A stretch of 55,066 nt of DNA from Actinomycetota bacterium (GTDB taxonomy: Bacteria; Actinomycetota; Acidimicrobiia; Acidimicrobiales; MedAcidi-G1): assembly GCA_002721755.1 (NCBI GenBank), contig PBLL01000025.1:1-55066 (forward strand). Reading direction: 5' to 3'. Shown here piece after piece: positions 35,056 to 43,536 of this stretch (position 1 is the first letter of the stretch; every line of letters starts with the position of its first letter). Under the pieces are notes generated by a model that did not search any database, was not told the origin of the DNA, and saw nothing but the letters and a program-made list of their open reading frames with translations. Both the position numbers and the translations under genes were made by a program.

Positions 35056-35571
35056 GTGTCAATATTGATGGAACGTCCTGAAATAAATTGGAGTCATACT
35101 GATAGTTTTACCGCTGGTACAGTTGGGCCTCAGGGCAGACGCGTTTTTTACTTACAAGCCTGCAGCGAAGACCAAATCCTTTCTTTAAAAGTTGAAAAAC
35201 AACAAATGGCTGGTCTTGCCGATTTTTTAAGCAGCATGCTTAACGACTTACCTCCCAGTGAAAACACTGATCTCTCAAACCAAACTACGGAAGAAACAAA
35301 ATTTGTAGACCCTGTAGAAGCAGACTGGGTGATCGGAAGTTTAGGTGTCACATATGAGCAGTCAGGTGACCAACTAATACTTATCGCCGAAGAACTGATT
35401 AGAGAAGAAATCTCTGAACCAGCTCAAGTTCGATTTCCTTTAAGCAGGGCACAAGTTGAAAATTTTATTCAAACAGCCCAAGAACTAATTTCTAGTGGAC
35501 GTCCCCCCTGCCCTTACTGTGGATCACCATTGGAACCAGATGCTGCTGGCTGGTGTCCGTGTTCCAACTAG
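35056..35571 (+). CDS. DUF3090 family protein with C-terminal zinc-ribbon-like tail
   Basis: 171 residues. The N-terminal block DSFTAGTVGPQGRRVFYLQA is the DUF3090 hallmark, and the C-terminus CPYCGSPLEPDAAGWCPCSN supplies two Cys pairs for a zinc ribbon. The GTG at 35056 starts the longest form; an in-frame ATG at 35068 also suits (MERPEINWSH), and the true start is unclear. Between the MSMEG_4193-type phosphatase and the PI-kinase-like gene. Function unknown; co-occurrence implies one complex or pathway with its neighbours. Confidence 0.85.
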   Translation: MSILMERPEINWSHTDSFTAGTVGPQGRRVFYLQACSEDQILSLKVEKQQMAGLADFLSSMLNDLPPSENTDLSNQTTEETKFVDPVEADWVIGSLGVTYEQSGDQLILIAEELIREEISEPAQVRFPLSRAQVENFIQTAQELISSGRPPCPYCGSPLEPDAAGWCPCSN

Positions 35572-35584
35572 AAGGAAGAAAGTC

Positions 35585-36343
35585 TTGAAAGAGGACCAAG
35601 AAACAGAAACTGAACAAAATCCTTTTAAAGACCGTGAACCCATAGGAACAGAACTAGCGGTAAAAATGCTGGCTTTTGGAGAAATCCAAATAGTTGGTCG
35701 GATGCCATGGGCCTCAAATGGGACCTTCTTAACGAACATAAAGCACGATGAGATAGAAATCCAAGGGATTTACAAACCAGCTAAAGGCGAAAGACCTTTG
35801 TACGATTTTCCACCAGGTATATACAAAAGAGAAGTGGCAGCATTTGAACTTGCTGACTATCTTGGCTGGGGTCTTATTCCACCCACAGTACTTAGAGAGG
35901 GACCTTTAGGAATTGGATCTTTGCAACTTTTCGTTCCCTGTGATTATGAAAAGAACTATTTCACTATTCATAAAGATCCAAAATTCAAAAATGATTTGGT
36001 CCGTCTTGCGACTTTTGACCTTCTGGCTAATAACACAGACAGGAAAGCAGGTCATGTCCTAGAGGGAAACGATGGTTCTATATGGGCTATCGACAACTCT
36101 CTATGCTTTCACGAAGACTTCAAAATCAGAACTGTTATCTGGGATTTCAGCGGAATAGAAATCCCAAAGAATCTTATTTCAGACATGAGTACTTTGACCG
36201 AAGAAGGAACGCCAGAAGAACTCAGCGGGTTGCTGAATGTTAATGAAATTGAAGCTCTCATTAACAGAGCCAACATTCTTATTACAAATGAATGTTTACC
36301 TCATGACCCTTCAGGAAGACAGGTTCCATGGCCGCTTCTATAA
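35585..36343 (+). CDS. SCO1664-like protein with distant PI3/PI4-kinase-like fold
   Basis: About 252 residues. I place the start at the TTG at 35585 because AAGGAAG lies 7 bases upstream and it falls just after the DUF3090 stop; the open frame extends upstream but would overlap DUF3090. Kinase-like marks are IQGIYKPAKGERPLYDFP (P-loop Lys about 64), the catalytic-loop-like FDLLANNTDRKAGHVL (Asp152, His157) and WAIDNSLCFH (Asp170, metal site). The family is largely limited to actinobacteria and has a distant PI3/PI4-kinase match. Third gene of the conserved trio; substrate unknown. Confidence 0.85.
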   Translation: MKEDQETETEQNPFKDREPIGTELAVKMLAFGEIQIVGRMPWASNGTFLTNIKHDEIEIQGIYKPAKGERPLYDFPPGIYKREVAAFELADYLGWGLIPPTVLREGPLGIGSLQLFVPCDYEKNYFTIHKDPKFKNDLVRLATFDLLANNTDRKAGHVLEGNDGSIWAIDNSLCFHEDFKIRTVIWDFSGIEIPKNLISDMSTLTEEGTPEELSGLLNVNEIEALINRANILITNECLPHDPSGRQVPWPLL

Positions 36344-36348
36344 AACTT

Positions 36349-37317
36349 TTAGCCTTTAGCTTCGAGTGCCTCGATCAACTTAGGTAGAACTTTATGCACG
36401 TCACCGACTATACCAAGGTCTGCTATCCCAAAAATTGGTGCTTCCTCGTCTTTATTGATAGCGATAATGTTGGCCGAACCCTTCATACCTACTAAATGTT
36501 GTGTGGCTCCTGAAATGCCGCATGCAAGATAAACCGTCGGCTTAACCACTTTGCCTGTCTGTCCAACTTGATAAGAATAAGGAACCCAACCTGCATCCAC
36601 AACAGCTCGAGATGCTCCTGGGGCTCCCTTCACCAAACTTGCTAGCTTTTCGATCATTTCGTACTTCTCAGGTTCTCCAAGACCCCTGCCACCTGACACG
36701 ACGATATTCGCTTCATCCAAACGTGGTCCGCTACTTTCTTCAACAAATTGCTCTTTGACAACCGCACTTCCAGTCGTACCGAGCTCTCCAACTTGAAGAT
36801 CTGCTACTGAAGCTGGACCTCCACCTGTAGCTTCAGATACAAAAGATTTTGGTCGTACCACAAAAATAGCTACACCTTCAACTGTGAATCCTGTGAAAAC
36901 ATCTTTAGTTCCACCGAACACAGGTTCATGTCCTATAAGGCGGTCTCCATCTTCTTTCAAATCAACAATATTGGTGATTACAGGAGCGTCGATCTTTGCG
37001 GAAAGTCGACCTGCTACATCACGTCCGTCGTAAGTTGTTCCACAAAGTAAAACATCTGGACCAGAACCCTGTGAGCAGGCTTCAGCTATAGCAGATGCAA
37101 TTCGCGGACCGGCTAATCCGCCGTCAAGTGAGCCAATCGAATGCACTACCGAAGCTCCATGATTGCCTAGTTCTGCAGCAACTGATTCTGCGTCACCTGC
37201 CATGACGACTTCGACTGAATCTGCCAAATCACGAGCTTTAGCTAAAAGTTCAAGAGTAATAGAAGCTACAACACCATCACTCGCTTCACCATGAACCCAT
37301 ATTTTTGAAACACCCAT
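36349..37317 (-). CDS. etfA: Electron transfer flavoprotein alpha subunit
   Basis: 322 residues. The C-terminal FAD domain is clear: [56 protein letters not shown] as a continuous block, and [20 protein letters not shown]. It accepts electrons from acyl-CoA and amino-acid dehydrogenases and passes them to the quinone pool. 10 bases after etfB; no ETF-quinone oxidoreductase adjoins. Tail to tail with the SCO1664-like gene (5-base gap). Confidence 0.95.
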   Translation of the reverse strand: MGVSKIWVHGEASDGVVASITLELLAKARDLADSVEVVMAGDAESVAAELGNHGASVVHSIGSLDGGLAGPRIASAIAEACSQGSGPDVLLCGTTYDGRDVAGRLSAKIDAPVITNIVDLKEDGDRLIGHEPVFGGTKDVFTGFTVEGVAIFVVRPKSFVSEATGGGPASVADLQVGELGTTGSAVVKEQFVEESSGPRLDEANIVVSGGRGLGEPEKYEMIEKLASLVKGAPGASRAVVDAGWVPYSYQVGQTGKVVKPTVYLACGISGATQHLVGMKGSANIIAINKDEEAPIFGIADLGIVGDVHKVLPKLIEALEAKG

Positions 37318-37327
37318 TTAATGCCTC

Positions 37328-38107
37328 CTATAGAACCTTAAGTTCATCGAGAAAGGCCATTATTCGCTCATGAGCTTCGCCTTCATCAACAATTACTTCA
37401 CCAGCCTCACGAGCTGGAGCATCTGCAATTTCAGTTATCTCTTGGCGGGCGCCCGCCCATCCAACTGTGGACGGGTCGATTTCCAATGCCGCCAGGTCAA
37501 GCTCCTCAACAGGCTTGTTCTTTGCCGCCATAATCCCCTTGAAGGACGGATACCGAGGTTCAACTACACCGGCCGTAACAGATACAACTGCTGGGAGAGG
37601 ACATTCAACAACGTCATAACCAGATTCTGTCTGACGTTTGACTGTTGCTGTCCCTCCATCAACTGAAACTTCCTTACCGAAAGTCACGGATGGTAAACCC
37701 AATAGCTCTGCCATCTGTTCAGGCACTGTTCCGGTATAGCCATCGCTTGACTCGGTCGCTGTGAGAATTAAATCTGGATTCGAACGTTTGATAGCTGCGG
37801 CTAAAACTTTTGCTGTAGAGAGAGAGTCAGAACCAGCAAGAGCTTCATCACTTACCAAGATTGCACTCTCAGCTCCCATAGCGAGTGCTGTTCGCAAACC
37901 TCCAGTTTCTCCTCCTGATGCCATAGAAACAAGTCGAACTTCACCTGATCCAGCAGCGTCAACAAGCTGTAAAGCCATCTCGACCCCATACGAATCAGAC
38001 TCGTCCAAAATTAACTTTGCATCTCTCTTCAAAGTTTTTGTATCTGGGTCCAACTCACCTGGGTCAGCCGGATCCGGAATCTGCTTAACACAAACAACTA
38101 CATCCAT
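37328..38107 (-). CDS. etfB: Electron transfer flavoprotein beta subunit
   Basis: 259 residues. Opening VVVCVKQIPDPADPGELDPD, ALQLVDAAGSGEVRLVSM, MGAESAILVSDEA, GTVPEQMAELLGLPSVTF and VVSVTAGVVEPRYPSFKGI are ETF-beta signatures, including the AMP-binding part. With EtfA it forms the soluble heterodimer carrying one FAD and AMP. It opens the etfBA operon, divergent from the lipid kinase. Confidence 0.95.
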   Translation of the reverse strand: MDVVVCVKQIPDPADPGELDPDTKTLKRDAKLILDESDSYGVEMALQLVDAAGSGEVRLVSMASGGETGGLRTALAMGAESAILVSDEALAGSDSLSTAKVLAAAIKRSNPDLILTATESSDGYTGTVPEQMAELLGLPSVTFGKEVSVDGGTATVKRQTESGYDVVECPLPAVVSVTAGVVEPRYPSFKGIMAAKNKPVEELDLAALEIDPSTVGWAGARQEITEIADAPAREAGEVIVDEGEAHERIMAFLDELKVL

Positions 38108-38174
38108 TGCGCCATTTTGCCTTCCATATATACAAACTGGTACATCAAGTGACCAATTTCATTAGATTTTTTCC

Positions 38175-38214
38175 TCTTTAAGAAGTAAAGATTAGTTTAT
38201 TTAAAATACTTCTT
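38175..38214. repeat. Nested inverted repeats between etfB and the lipid kinase
   Basis: TCTTTA (38175-38180) and TAAAGA (38186-38191) pair across AGAAG; overlapping this, AAGAAGTA (38180-38187) pairs with TACTTCTT (38207-38214) across 19 bases. Two alternative symmetric arrangements in a divergent promoter region suggest an operator or switchable fold. Confidence 0.35.
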
Positions 38215-38271
38215 GAACACTTTTGCTTCAACATCGTTCCTTTGGCAAATCACAACTACTGTTATTCCAAG

Positions 38272-39246
38272 ATGAAAGTTCTCCTAGTCGTAAACCCCTT
38301 GGCTTCCTCAGTAACAGGAAGAACGAGAGTTGTTATTCAAAAAGCACTATCTGCGGATCACCGTCTCGAGGTAGCTGTAACGCAGAGAAGAAATCACGCA
38401 ACAAGAATTGCGCAAAACGCGGCTAAAGACGGCATAGACATAGTGGTAGTTCTTGGTGGCGATGGAACCTTAAATGAAGTCGCAAACGGATTAGTTGATT
38501 CTGGGACTGCTATCGCGGCCTTACCGGGCGGTTCTACAAATGTATTTGCGCACACTCTAGGTATTCCCGATGACCCTATAGAAGCAACAGGTTCACTTCT
38601 AGACTCGCTTGAAGTTGGTTCCATTCACCGGATAGGCCTTGGGTCAGTTAATGAAAGATACTTCCTTTTTCACGCTGGTATAGGTTTCGATGCTGCTGTA
38701 GTGGAACAAGTAGAGAAAAGAGCCGGAATTTTGAAGCGCTTTGCCGGACATCCACTTTTCGTTGTTGCTGCAGTGGGAACTTGGTTACGTCACTACGACA
38801 AAAAAAGACCGGTTTTTCGTGTTTCAACTCAAAAAGTAGACGAAGAAACGATAGGAGACATGGAAACTACAGGAGTTGAAGGGCTATTTGCAGTCTGTTT
38901 AAACACCGATCCCTATACATATCTCGGAACACGAAAAATTTCCTTGGCCCCAGATACAGATTTAGATACTCCATTAGCTATTGCAACATTCAAAAACCTA
39001 ACTTTGAAAAAATTGCTTCCAGTTGTTCTAGGGTCTCTAGGAATAGGAAACACAACTACTTCATCCAGTCGAGTTGTTGATTTACGCACTGATCTGACGA
39101 AAGCAAAAGTGGACGCCTACGAGTTGACACCACTCCAAGTTGATGGCGATTTTCTGGGCAATTTCAAAGATTTTTATTTCAATTACGAACCGTCATGCCT
39201 TGACGTAGTATTACCAACCAAACCAAGCGAACATCAAAATTCTTGA
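38272..39246 (+). CDS. Diacylglycerol/lipid kinase family protein (YegS/LCB5-like)
   Basis: About 324 residues from the ATG at 38272; an upstream TTG (38242) in frame is less likely because KVLLVVNPLAS is where these proteins normally begin. The catalytic domain has VVLGGDGTLNEVANG (GGDGT at 62-66) and LPGGSTNVFAHTLG. It phosphorylates diacylglycerol or a related lipid with ATP, probably at the membrane. The last 13 bases overlap the end of the convergent glycerophosphodiesterase gene. Confidence 0.9.
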   Translation: MKVLLVVNPLASSVTGRTRVVIQKALSADHRLEVAVTQRRNHATRIAQNAAKDGIDIVVVLGGDGTLNEVANGLVDSGTAIAALPGGSTNVFAHTLGIPDDPIEATGSLLDSLEVGSIHRIGLGSVNERYFLFHAGIGFDAAVVEQVEKRAGILKRFAGHPLFVVAAVGTWLRHYDKKRPVFRVSTQKVDEETIGDMETTGVEGLFAVCLNTDPYTYLGTRKISLAPDTDLDTPLAIATFKNLTLKKLLPVVLGSLGIGNTTTSSSRVVDLRTDLTKAKVDAYELTPLQVDGDFLGNFKDFYFNYEPSCLDVVLPTKPSEHQNS

Positions 39247-39938
39247 TCTAGAATTTCTACAGCTAACCCCGGAAAATTGGTAATTATTCCGTCAACTCCC
39301 CAGTCGCTTAATTCTAAGATCCTTCTTTCGTCATCAACAGTCCAGACATTCACAGCTAATCCACGAGAATGTGCTTGCTGAACCAAAGCTTCATCCACTA
39401 ATCCATCCCAAGGATTTATAGAAGTATGGTTGTGAGCCTCCACTCGATCAAGTATTTGAATGCCATCACTTCTTTCTGCAACCAGCCATCCAGTGGGGAT
39501 TGACTGATCAGTCTCTTTAATCCGATCTATTGAATTCATATCGAAAGATGAAACCAGAATTTTGTCATCCTCCCTATAAGCCCTAACTAATCCCACCACC
39601 GCTTCACAGACAAGATCGACTTCCTCAAAGTCTGGTTCGCCTGGCAAATGCTTTATTTCCACATTCACTCCCATGTTTTCAGACGCTTCAAAAGCTTCAG
39701 CTAGACTCGGAACTTCCTCCGGCAAAAGATTAGAATCCAAATCCCTTATTAGCCGACCATCCGACAGGTGAGCATCATGGTGAACGACCAAAACCCCGTC
39801 TTTTGATCGACGTACATCCAATTCGATCCAATCAGCACCCTGTTCAAAAGCACCTGAAAAAGCCTCCAAAGAATTTTCAGGAAAATCAGACGAAGCTCCC
39901 CTATGAGCAATCACCAAAGGACGTTTTTCGGGATTCAT
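39234..39938 (-). CDS. Glycerophosphodiester phosphodiesterase
   Basis: 234 residues, short GDPD form without a signal peptide. VIAHRGASSDFPENSLEAF and WIELDVRRSKDGVLVVHHD carry the His/Glu/Asp/His metal and acid-base residues. The HD pair and VEIKHLPGEPDF complete the TIM barrel. It releases an alcohol and glycerol-3-phosphate from phospholipid headgroup diesters. Its ATG overlaps the sensor-kinase stop by 4 bases, so it is coupled to that gene, and it lies tail to tail with a lipid kinase. Confidence 0.9.
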   Translation of the reverse strand: MNPEKRPLVIAHRGASSDFPENSLEAFSGAFEQGADWIELDVRRSKDGVLVVHHDAHLSDGRLIRDLDSNLLPEEVPSLAEAFEASENMGVNVEIKHLPGEPDFEEVDLVCEAVVGLVRAYREDDKILVSSFDMNSIDRIKETDQSIPTGWLVAERSDGIQILDRVEAHNHTSINPWDGLVDEALVQQAHSRGLAVNVWTVDDERRILELSDWGVDGIITNFPGLAVEILDQEF

Positions 39939-41437
39939 TCAACACCTTTGCCTTCATATTCATCTTCTGTAAAGAGTTTGTCTGATGGTAAACGAATTTG
40001 GAATCTCGCACCTTTAGTTTCTGGATGTGAAACTACATTAAGCGAACCTTCGAGTTCCTGTTGGATAAATGTCTTCACAATTGTAAGACCCAATCCGCCA
40101 TCTTTTTCAATATCAAAGTCCTCGGGTAGTCCCACACCATTATCCGAAACCTCAACCATTACTGCTTCTTGATCTTTACTCAACAAGACATCAACTCTGC
40201 TGTCATCAATTTTTTCCTGTGTAACAAGTTTGAATCCATGGTCTAAAGCATTTTGAAGCAATTCAGTGACCACTACTGCAAGAGTCGTTGTCACCTCAGA
40301 AGGTAACAAACCGGTATCACCACTAACTTCTATGTCAATTGGTTTGACGGGCGAGCCTAAACCCTCTTTAACCAATTCGACAAGAGGTCTCATTATTTCA
40401 CCGAAAGTAACTTCTCCTTCTTTACTCACCGCAAGAGTTTCATGCACTACTGCTATTGCACCTATACGTCTTACCGATTCATTCAATGCCATCTGCGCCT
40501 CATCCGAATCCAAACGTCTGCCTTGAATCCTCAATAAAGAAGAAATAGTTTGAAGATTGTTCTTAACTCGATGATGTATTTCACGAATCGTTGCATCTTT
40601 TGAAATCAACTGCCTGTCTCTACGTCGCAATTCGGTTACATCTCGAACCAAAACAGCGGCGCCTGTCGCTTTACCTGAATTCAAAAGCGGAAAGCAATGA
40701 CTTACAACGCATGTTTTATCTTTGCGTTCCAACTCATCAGTAACAGAACCTTTATTACGAAACGCCCTGCTAAGAATTTTCGAACTTAGTCCAGTTTCTT
40801 CGAATCTTGATCCAACTACCGGTCGATGCCAACCAAGCCTATGCAATAAAGTAACTGCATTCGGAGAAGCAAATTCGATTTGACCTTCAGTATTTACCAA
40901 AAGTAAGCCATCTCCTAATCGTGGCATTCGGTGTCTAAAACGATCATCTTCGCCATAGGGAAACTCTCCTCGCTCGAACATCTCTGCAAATCGGTTGAAA
41001 ATGCTTAAATAGGTTCTTTCCATTTCCGATCTTGGAGGTTCACCGATAAAAGTCTTCTCACTAACTAAAACTGCTACGGTTTCACCCTCCCAAATGACTG
41101 GTATCGCCATGACACTAATTTCACGATTGCCACCCATCGACACTTTCCCAAATGATATTTGTGCACTGTCAAAAGCTTCAGACACCAACGGTCGACTTTT
41201 AGCTTCAAATTTTTGGCCTACTAAGTCTGCTCTATACAGAGTCGTGGCGGTTGTAGGACGTATGTGTGCAAGTAAAACAAAATCAAGAAAACCTTCTCCT
41301 ACCGGTAAATAAAGTAGTAAATCAGAAAACGAAAGGTCCGCCAAAAGCCCCCAGGACCTTGTTAAATCCTGAAAATAGGAAATTAGGTTGTCGTCTAAAT
41401 CACTATTTTTCTTAACTAATTCTTCTAGAGATGCCAT
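39935..41437 (-). CDS. pdtaS: GAF-PAS-HisKA_2 sensor histidine kinase of PdtaS type
   Basis: 500 residues, soluble, very close in length to mycobacterial PdtaS. A GAF-like sensor spans about 30-150, a PAS region 175-270 (LGDGLLLVNTEGQIEFASPN), then the HisKA_2 phosphoacceptor EIHHRVKNNLQTISSLL (His288/289). The HATPase domain has ELLQNALDHGF and VSDNGVGLPEDFDI. PdtaS kinases phosphorylate an ANTAR-domain antiterminator, PdtaR; no PdtaR gene is in the window. Cytosolic ligand sensing is expected. Coupled to the GDPD gene by a 4-base overlap. Confidence 0.85.
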   Translation of the reverse strand: MASLEELVKKNSDLDDNLISYFQDLTRSWGLLADLSFSDLLLYLPVGEGFLDFVLLAHIRPTTATTLYRADLVGQKFEAKSRPLVSEAFDSAQISFGKVSMGGNREISVMAIPVIWEGETVAVLVSEKTFIGEPPRSEMERTYLSIFNRFAEMFERGEFPYGEDDRFRHRMPRLGDGLLLVNTEGQIEFASPNAVTLLHRLGWHRPVVGSRFEETGLSSKILSRAFRNKGSVTDELERKDKTCVVSHCFPLLNSGKATGAAVLVRDVTELRRRDRQLISKDATIREIHHRVKNNLQTISSLLRIQGRRLDSDEAQMALNESVRRIGAIAVVHETLAVSKEGEVTFGEIMRPLVELVKEGLGSPVKPIDIEVSGDTGLLPSEVTTTLAVVVTELLQNALDHGFKLVTQEKIDDSRVDVLLSKDQEAVMVEVSDNGVGLPEDFDIEKDGGLGLTIVKTFIQQELEGSLNVVSHPETKGARFQIRLPSDKLFTEDEYEGKGVE

Positions 41438-41476
41438 ATAAAAAGATATTCTACGCTATCTCCGTTTTCACAAAGA

Positions 41477-41707
41477 TTAACTGAAGCCCACAGGTCGACC
41501 TGAGTCCTGGATACCAATCTCGGTGTAGCCTATTTTGTTTCCTGGGATTCCAACTTCACGACCATTAATATCCGTTAACCAAATCATTCCTGTCTCACTT
41601 TCCAATGCTTGTTCCAAGTCAGACTTAAACGAATTCAAATCGAAGTCATCAGGCAGTTCAAGACTTATTTCCTTCTGTATGTGTGCTACTCCAATTCGTA
41701 TGTCCAC
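41477..41707 (-). CDS. DUF3107 family protein
   Basis: 76 residues, GTG start with AGGGG upstream. The sequence starts MDIRIGVAHIQKEISLELPD and ends GYTEIGIQDSGRPVGF, matching the small actinobacterial DUF3107 family (about 74-80 residues, called TB9.4 in mycobacteria). Function unknown. Directly after mrp (15 bases) on the minus strand, so probably co-transcribed with it and followed by the sensor kinase. Confidence 0.85.
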   Translation of the reverse strand: MDIRIGVAHIQKEISLELPDDFDLNSFKSDLEQALESETGMIWLTDINGREVGIPGNKIGYTEIGIQDSGRPVGFS

Positions 41708-41722
41708 TTATTATCCCCTCTT

Positions 41723-42616
41723 TTAGTTAATTTTGAGTTCTCGATGACGTCGTTTAGAAGGTTTTAAATCTTCCTCAACTACTCTTGCAATCTCAGCAAA
41801 AATTGCTCCAATTTCAGTTGAAGGATCGGCAGCTACAGGATCACCATTATCCGAACCTTCTCTTAATTTCGGCACTAGCGGTATCTGACCAAGCAAAGGG
41901 ACACCCAACTTCTCCGCAAGAGCTTTTCCTCCACCAGCACCAAAAAGTTCATAACGTTGACCATCATCTGCTGTAAACCAGGACATATTTTCTATTACCC
42001 CTTTGACCTCTAAATCAACTTTCTCAGCCATGAACGCTGCTCTCTGTGCAACTGCTTGTGCAGCTGCCTGTGGAGTTGTAACAACTAGCATCTCAGAATC
42101 TGGAAGAAATCCAGCAATCGATATAGCTGTATCTCCGGTTCCAGGAGGCAAATCGATCAGTAAAAAGTCAGGTTCATCCCAAGCGACATCAGTAAGAAAC
42201 TGGTTCAGTGCTTTGTGGAGCATTGGACCACGCCAGATTACGGGTTGGTCTTCATCTGCGAAAAATCCCATCGAAATTGAACGAACTCCATGAGCGGAAG
42301 GAGGTACAAGCATGTCGTCAATCACACTTGGTGGTTCTGTAATACCTAACATCCTTGGTATAGAAAATCCCCAAACATCTGCATCAATTACAGCTACATC
42401 GTTTCCACGCTTCGAAAGTGCAACTGACAAATTAGTCGTTACCGAAGACTTGCCAACTCCACCCTTACCAGAAGCCACAAGAATGACTCGTGTTTTTACA
42501 TTCGCTTCAAAAAAAGGAACGGGAGCATCTGTATGAGGTGCGACTTTTTGCTCTTGTATCTGAGATTCTTTATTCATCATTGAAAACTCTACTGCTAGTG
42601 TCATTTTTTTGGACAT
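41723..42616 (-). CDS. mrp: Mrp/ApbC-family P-loop iron-sulfur cluster carrier
   Basis: About 297 residues. The deviant Walker A VASGKGGVGKSSVTTNLSVA, DADVWGFSIPRMLG, WRGPMLHKALNQFL, LLIDLPPGTGDTAISI and VIENMSWF are Mrp/Nbp35 signatures. It lacks the N-terminal MIP18/DUF59 domain of many Mrp proteins, having instead a short polar leader. The C-X2-C cluster ligands of Nbp35/ApbC are not obvious here. ATG at 42616 has AGGAG upstream; TTG at 42619 is an alternative. Divergent from a SufR-like regulator, which supports a role in Fe-S assembly. Confidence 0.88.
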   Translation of the reverse strand: MSKKMTLAVEFSMMNKESQIQEQKVAPHTDAPVPFFEANVKTRVILVASGKGGVGKSSVTTNLSVALSKRGNDVAVIDADVWGFSIPRMLGITEPPSVIDDMLVPPSAHGVRSISMGFFADEDQPVIWRGPMLHKALNQFLTDVAWDEPDFLLIDLPPGTGDTAISIAGFLPDSEMLVVTTPQAAAQAVAQRAAFMAEKVDLEVKGVIENMSWFTADDGQRYELFGAGGGKALAEKLGVPLLGQIPLVPKLREGSDNGDPVAADPSTEIGAIFAEIARVVEEDLKPSKRRHRELKIN

Positions 42617-42742
42617 CAATAAGCACTCCTAATTTAAACTTGAACCCATTAAATTCGCTTCAAAATGAGGGCAGAAACACGACTAATCAGCTTCTAACAG
42701 CTATATTTAGCCCCCGCCAAAGTACTAATCGACGAGTTTAAG

Positions 42743-42748
42743 TAGAAT
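42743..42748 (+). promoter_or_regulatory. Extended -10 candidate TAGAAT for a leaderless SufR-like transcript
   Basis: TAGAAT matches 5 of 6 TATAAT positions and ends 6 bases before the ATG, so transcription could start at or next to the ATG. Leaderless mRNAs are common in actinobacteria. No good -35 is visible. Confidence 0.4.
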
Positions 42749-42754
42749 AATCAC

Positions 42755-43474
42755 ATGGAAAATACTTCTCTCGATCACACAGAATTTGCTTCCATAGTGA
42801 CAGCAATTACTGGAGCCTTCGGAGACCCGACAAGACGTGAAATTTACCTTTACATAAGAGAGCGAGAAGAAGGAACTAATGCCTCACAAGTCGCAGAAGC
42901 GTTCAGACTCCACCCCAACGTAGCTAGACATCACTTGGACAAACTACTTTCAGGTGGATACTTGGAAGTCTCTCTTCAAAAAAATACAGGGTCTTCCGCA
43001 GGGCGTCCTTCGAAAACATACAAGATTTCAAACCCTAACCAACCTCTCAGCATCGACGTAAGAAGAGATTCCATTCTTATTAGTCTTCTTGCTCGCACTC
43101 TTTCCCTTCTGCCCACCAAAGAAGCCGAACTACTCGCAGAAGAAGTCGGTTCGGAGGTAGGAAGTTCAATGGCTGAATCTCTTGGAATAAACGAAACTCA
43201 ACGTTCGTTTCGAGCTGCTACCGATGCAATAATCGATGCACTTATATCTCATGGTTTTTCAGCTCGTGCTGAACTATCTGAAAACGGACAACTGAGAATT
43301 CTTTCCGACCACTGCCCTTTCGGCAGTATGCCTATTGAACATCCCGTCATCTGCGCAGTTGATCGAGGACTAGTTAGAGGCATGTTGAGTGTTTTGTACG
43401 GTGAAGCTCAAACAAACCTCACTTCTTCGTTGCCAATGGGCAATGAAATATGCGTCACAGAAGTTTCGATTTGA
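42755..43474 (+). CDS. SufR-like winged-helix transcriptional regulator with C-terminal cysteines
   Basis: 239 residues. The N-terminal ArsR/DeoR-type winged helix reads FGDPTRREIYLYIREREEGT, VARHHLDKLLSGGYLE and RPSKTYKISN. The C-terminal part has HCPFGSMPIEHPVICAVDRG, placing Cys187 and Cys200 twelve residues apart as in cyanobacterial SufR, plus Cys233. SufR senses an Fe-S cluster and represses suf genes. The divergent arrangement with mrp suggests Fe-S regulation of that gene; the full four-Cys ligand set is not present, so the cofactor is not certain. Confidence 0.8.
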   Translation: MENTSLDHTEFASIVTAITGAFGDPTRREIYLYIREREEGTNASQVAEAFRLHPNVARHHLDKLLSGGYLEVSLQKNTGSSAGRPSKTYKISNPNQPLSIDVRRDSILISLLARTLSLLPTKEAELLAEEVGSEVGSSMAESLGINETQRSFRAATDAIIDALISHGFSARAELSENGQLRILSDHCPFGSMPIEHPVICAVDRGLVRGMLSVLYGEAQTNLTSSLPMGNEICVTEVSI

Positions 43475-43482
43475 CTTATACC

Positions 43483-43509
43483 TTCTCTCACTGAAGAGAA
43501 CTTCTTTTT
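43483..43509 (+). terminator. Intrinsic terminator after the SufR-like gene
   Basis: TTCTCT and AGAGAA pair (6 base pairs) around CACTGA and are followed by CTTCTTTTT, 9 bases after the stop codon. It precedes the phosphatase start at 43537. Confidence 0.5.
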
Positions 43510-43536
43510 GATTATGACACACAAAAATCCATTATT

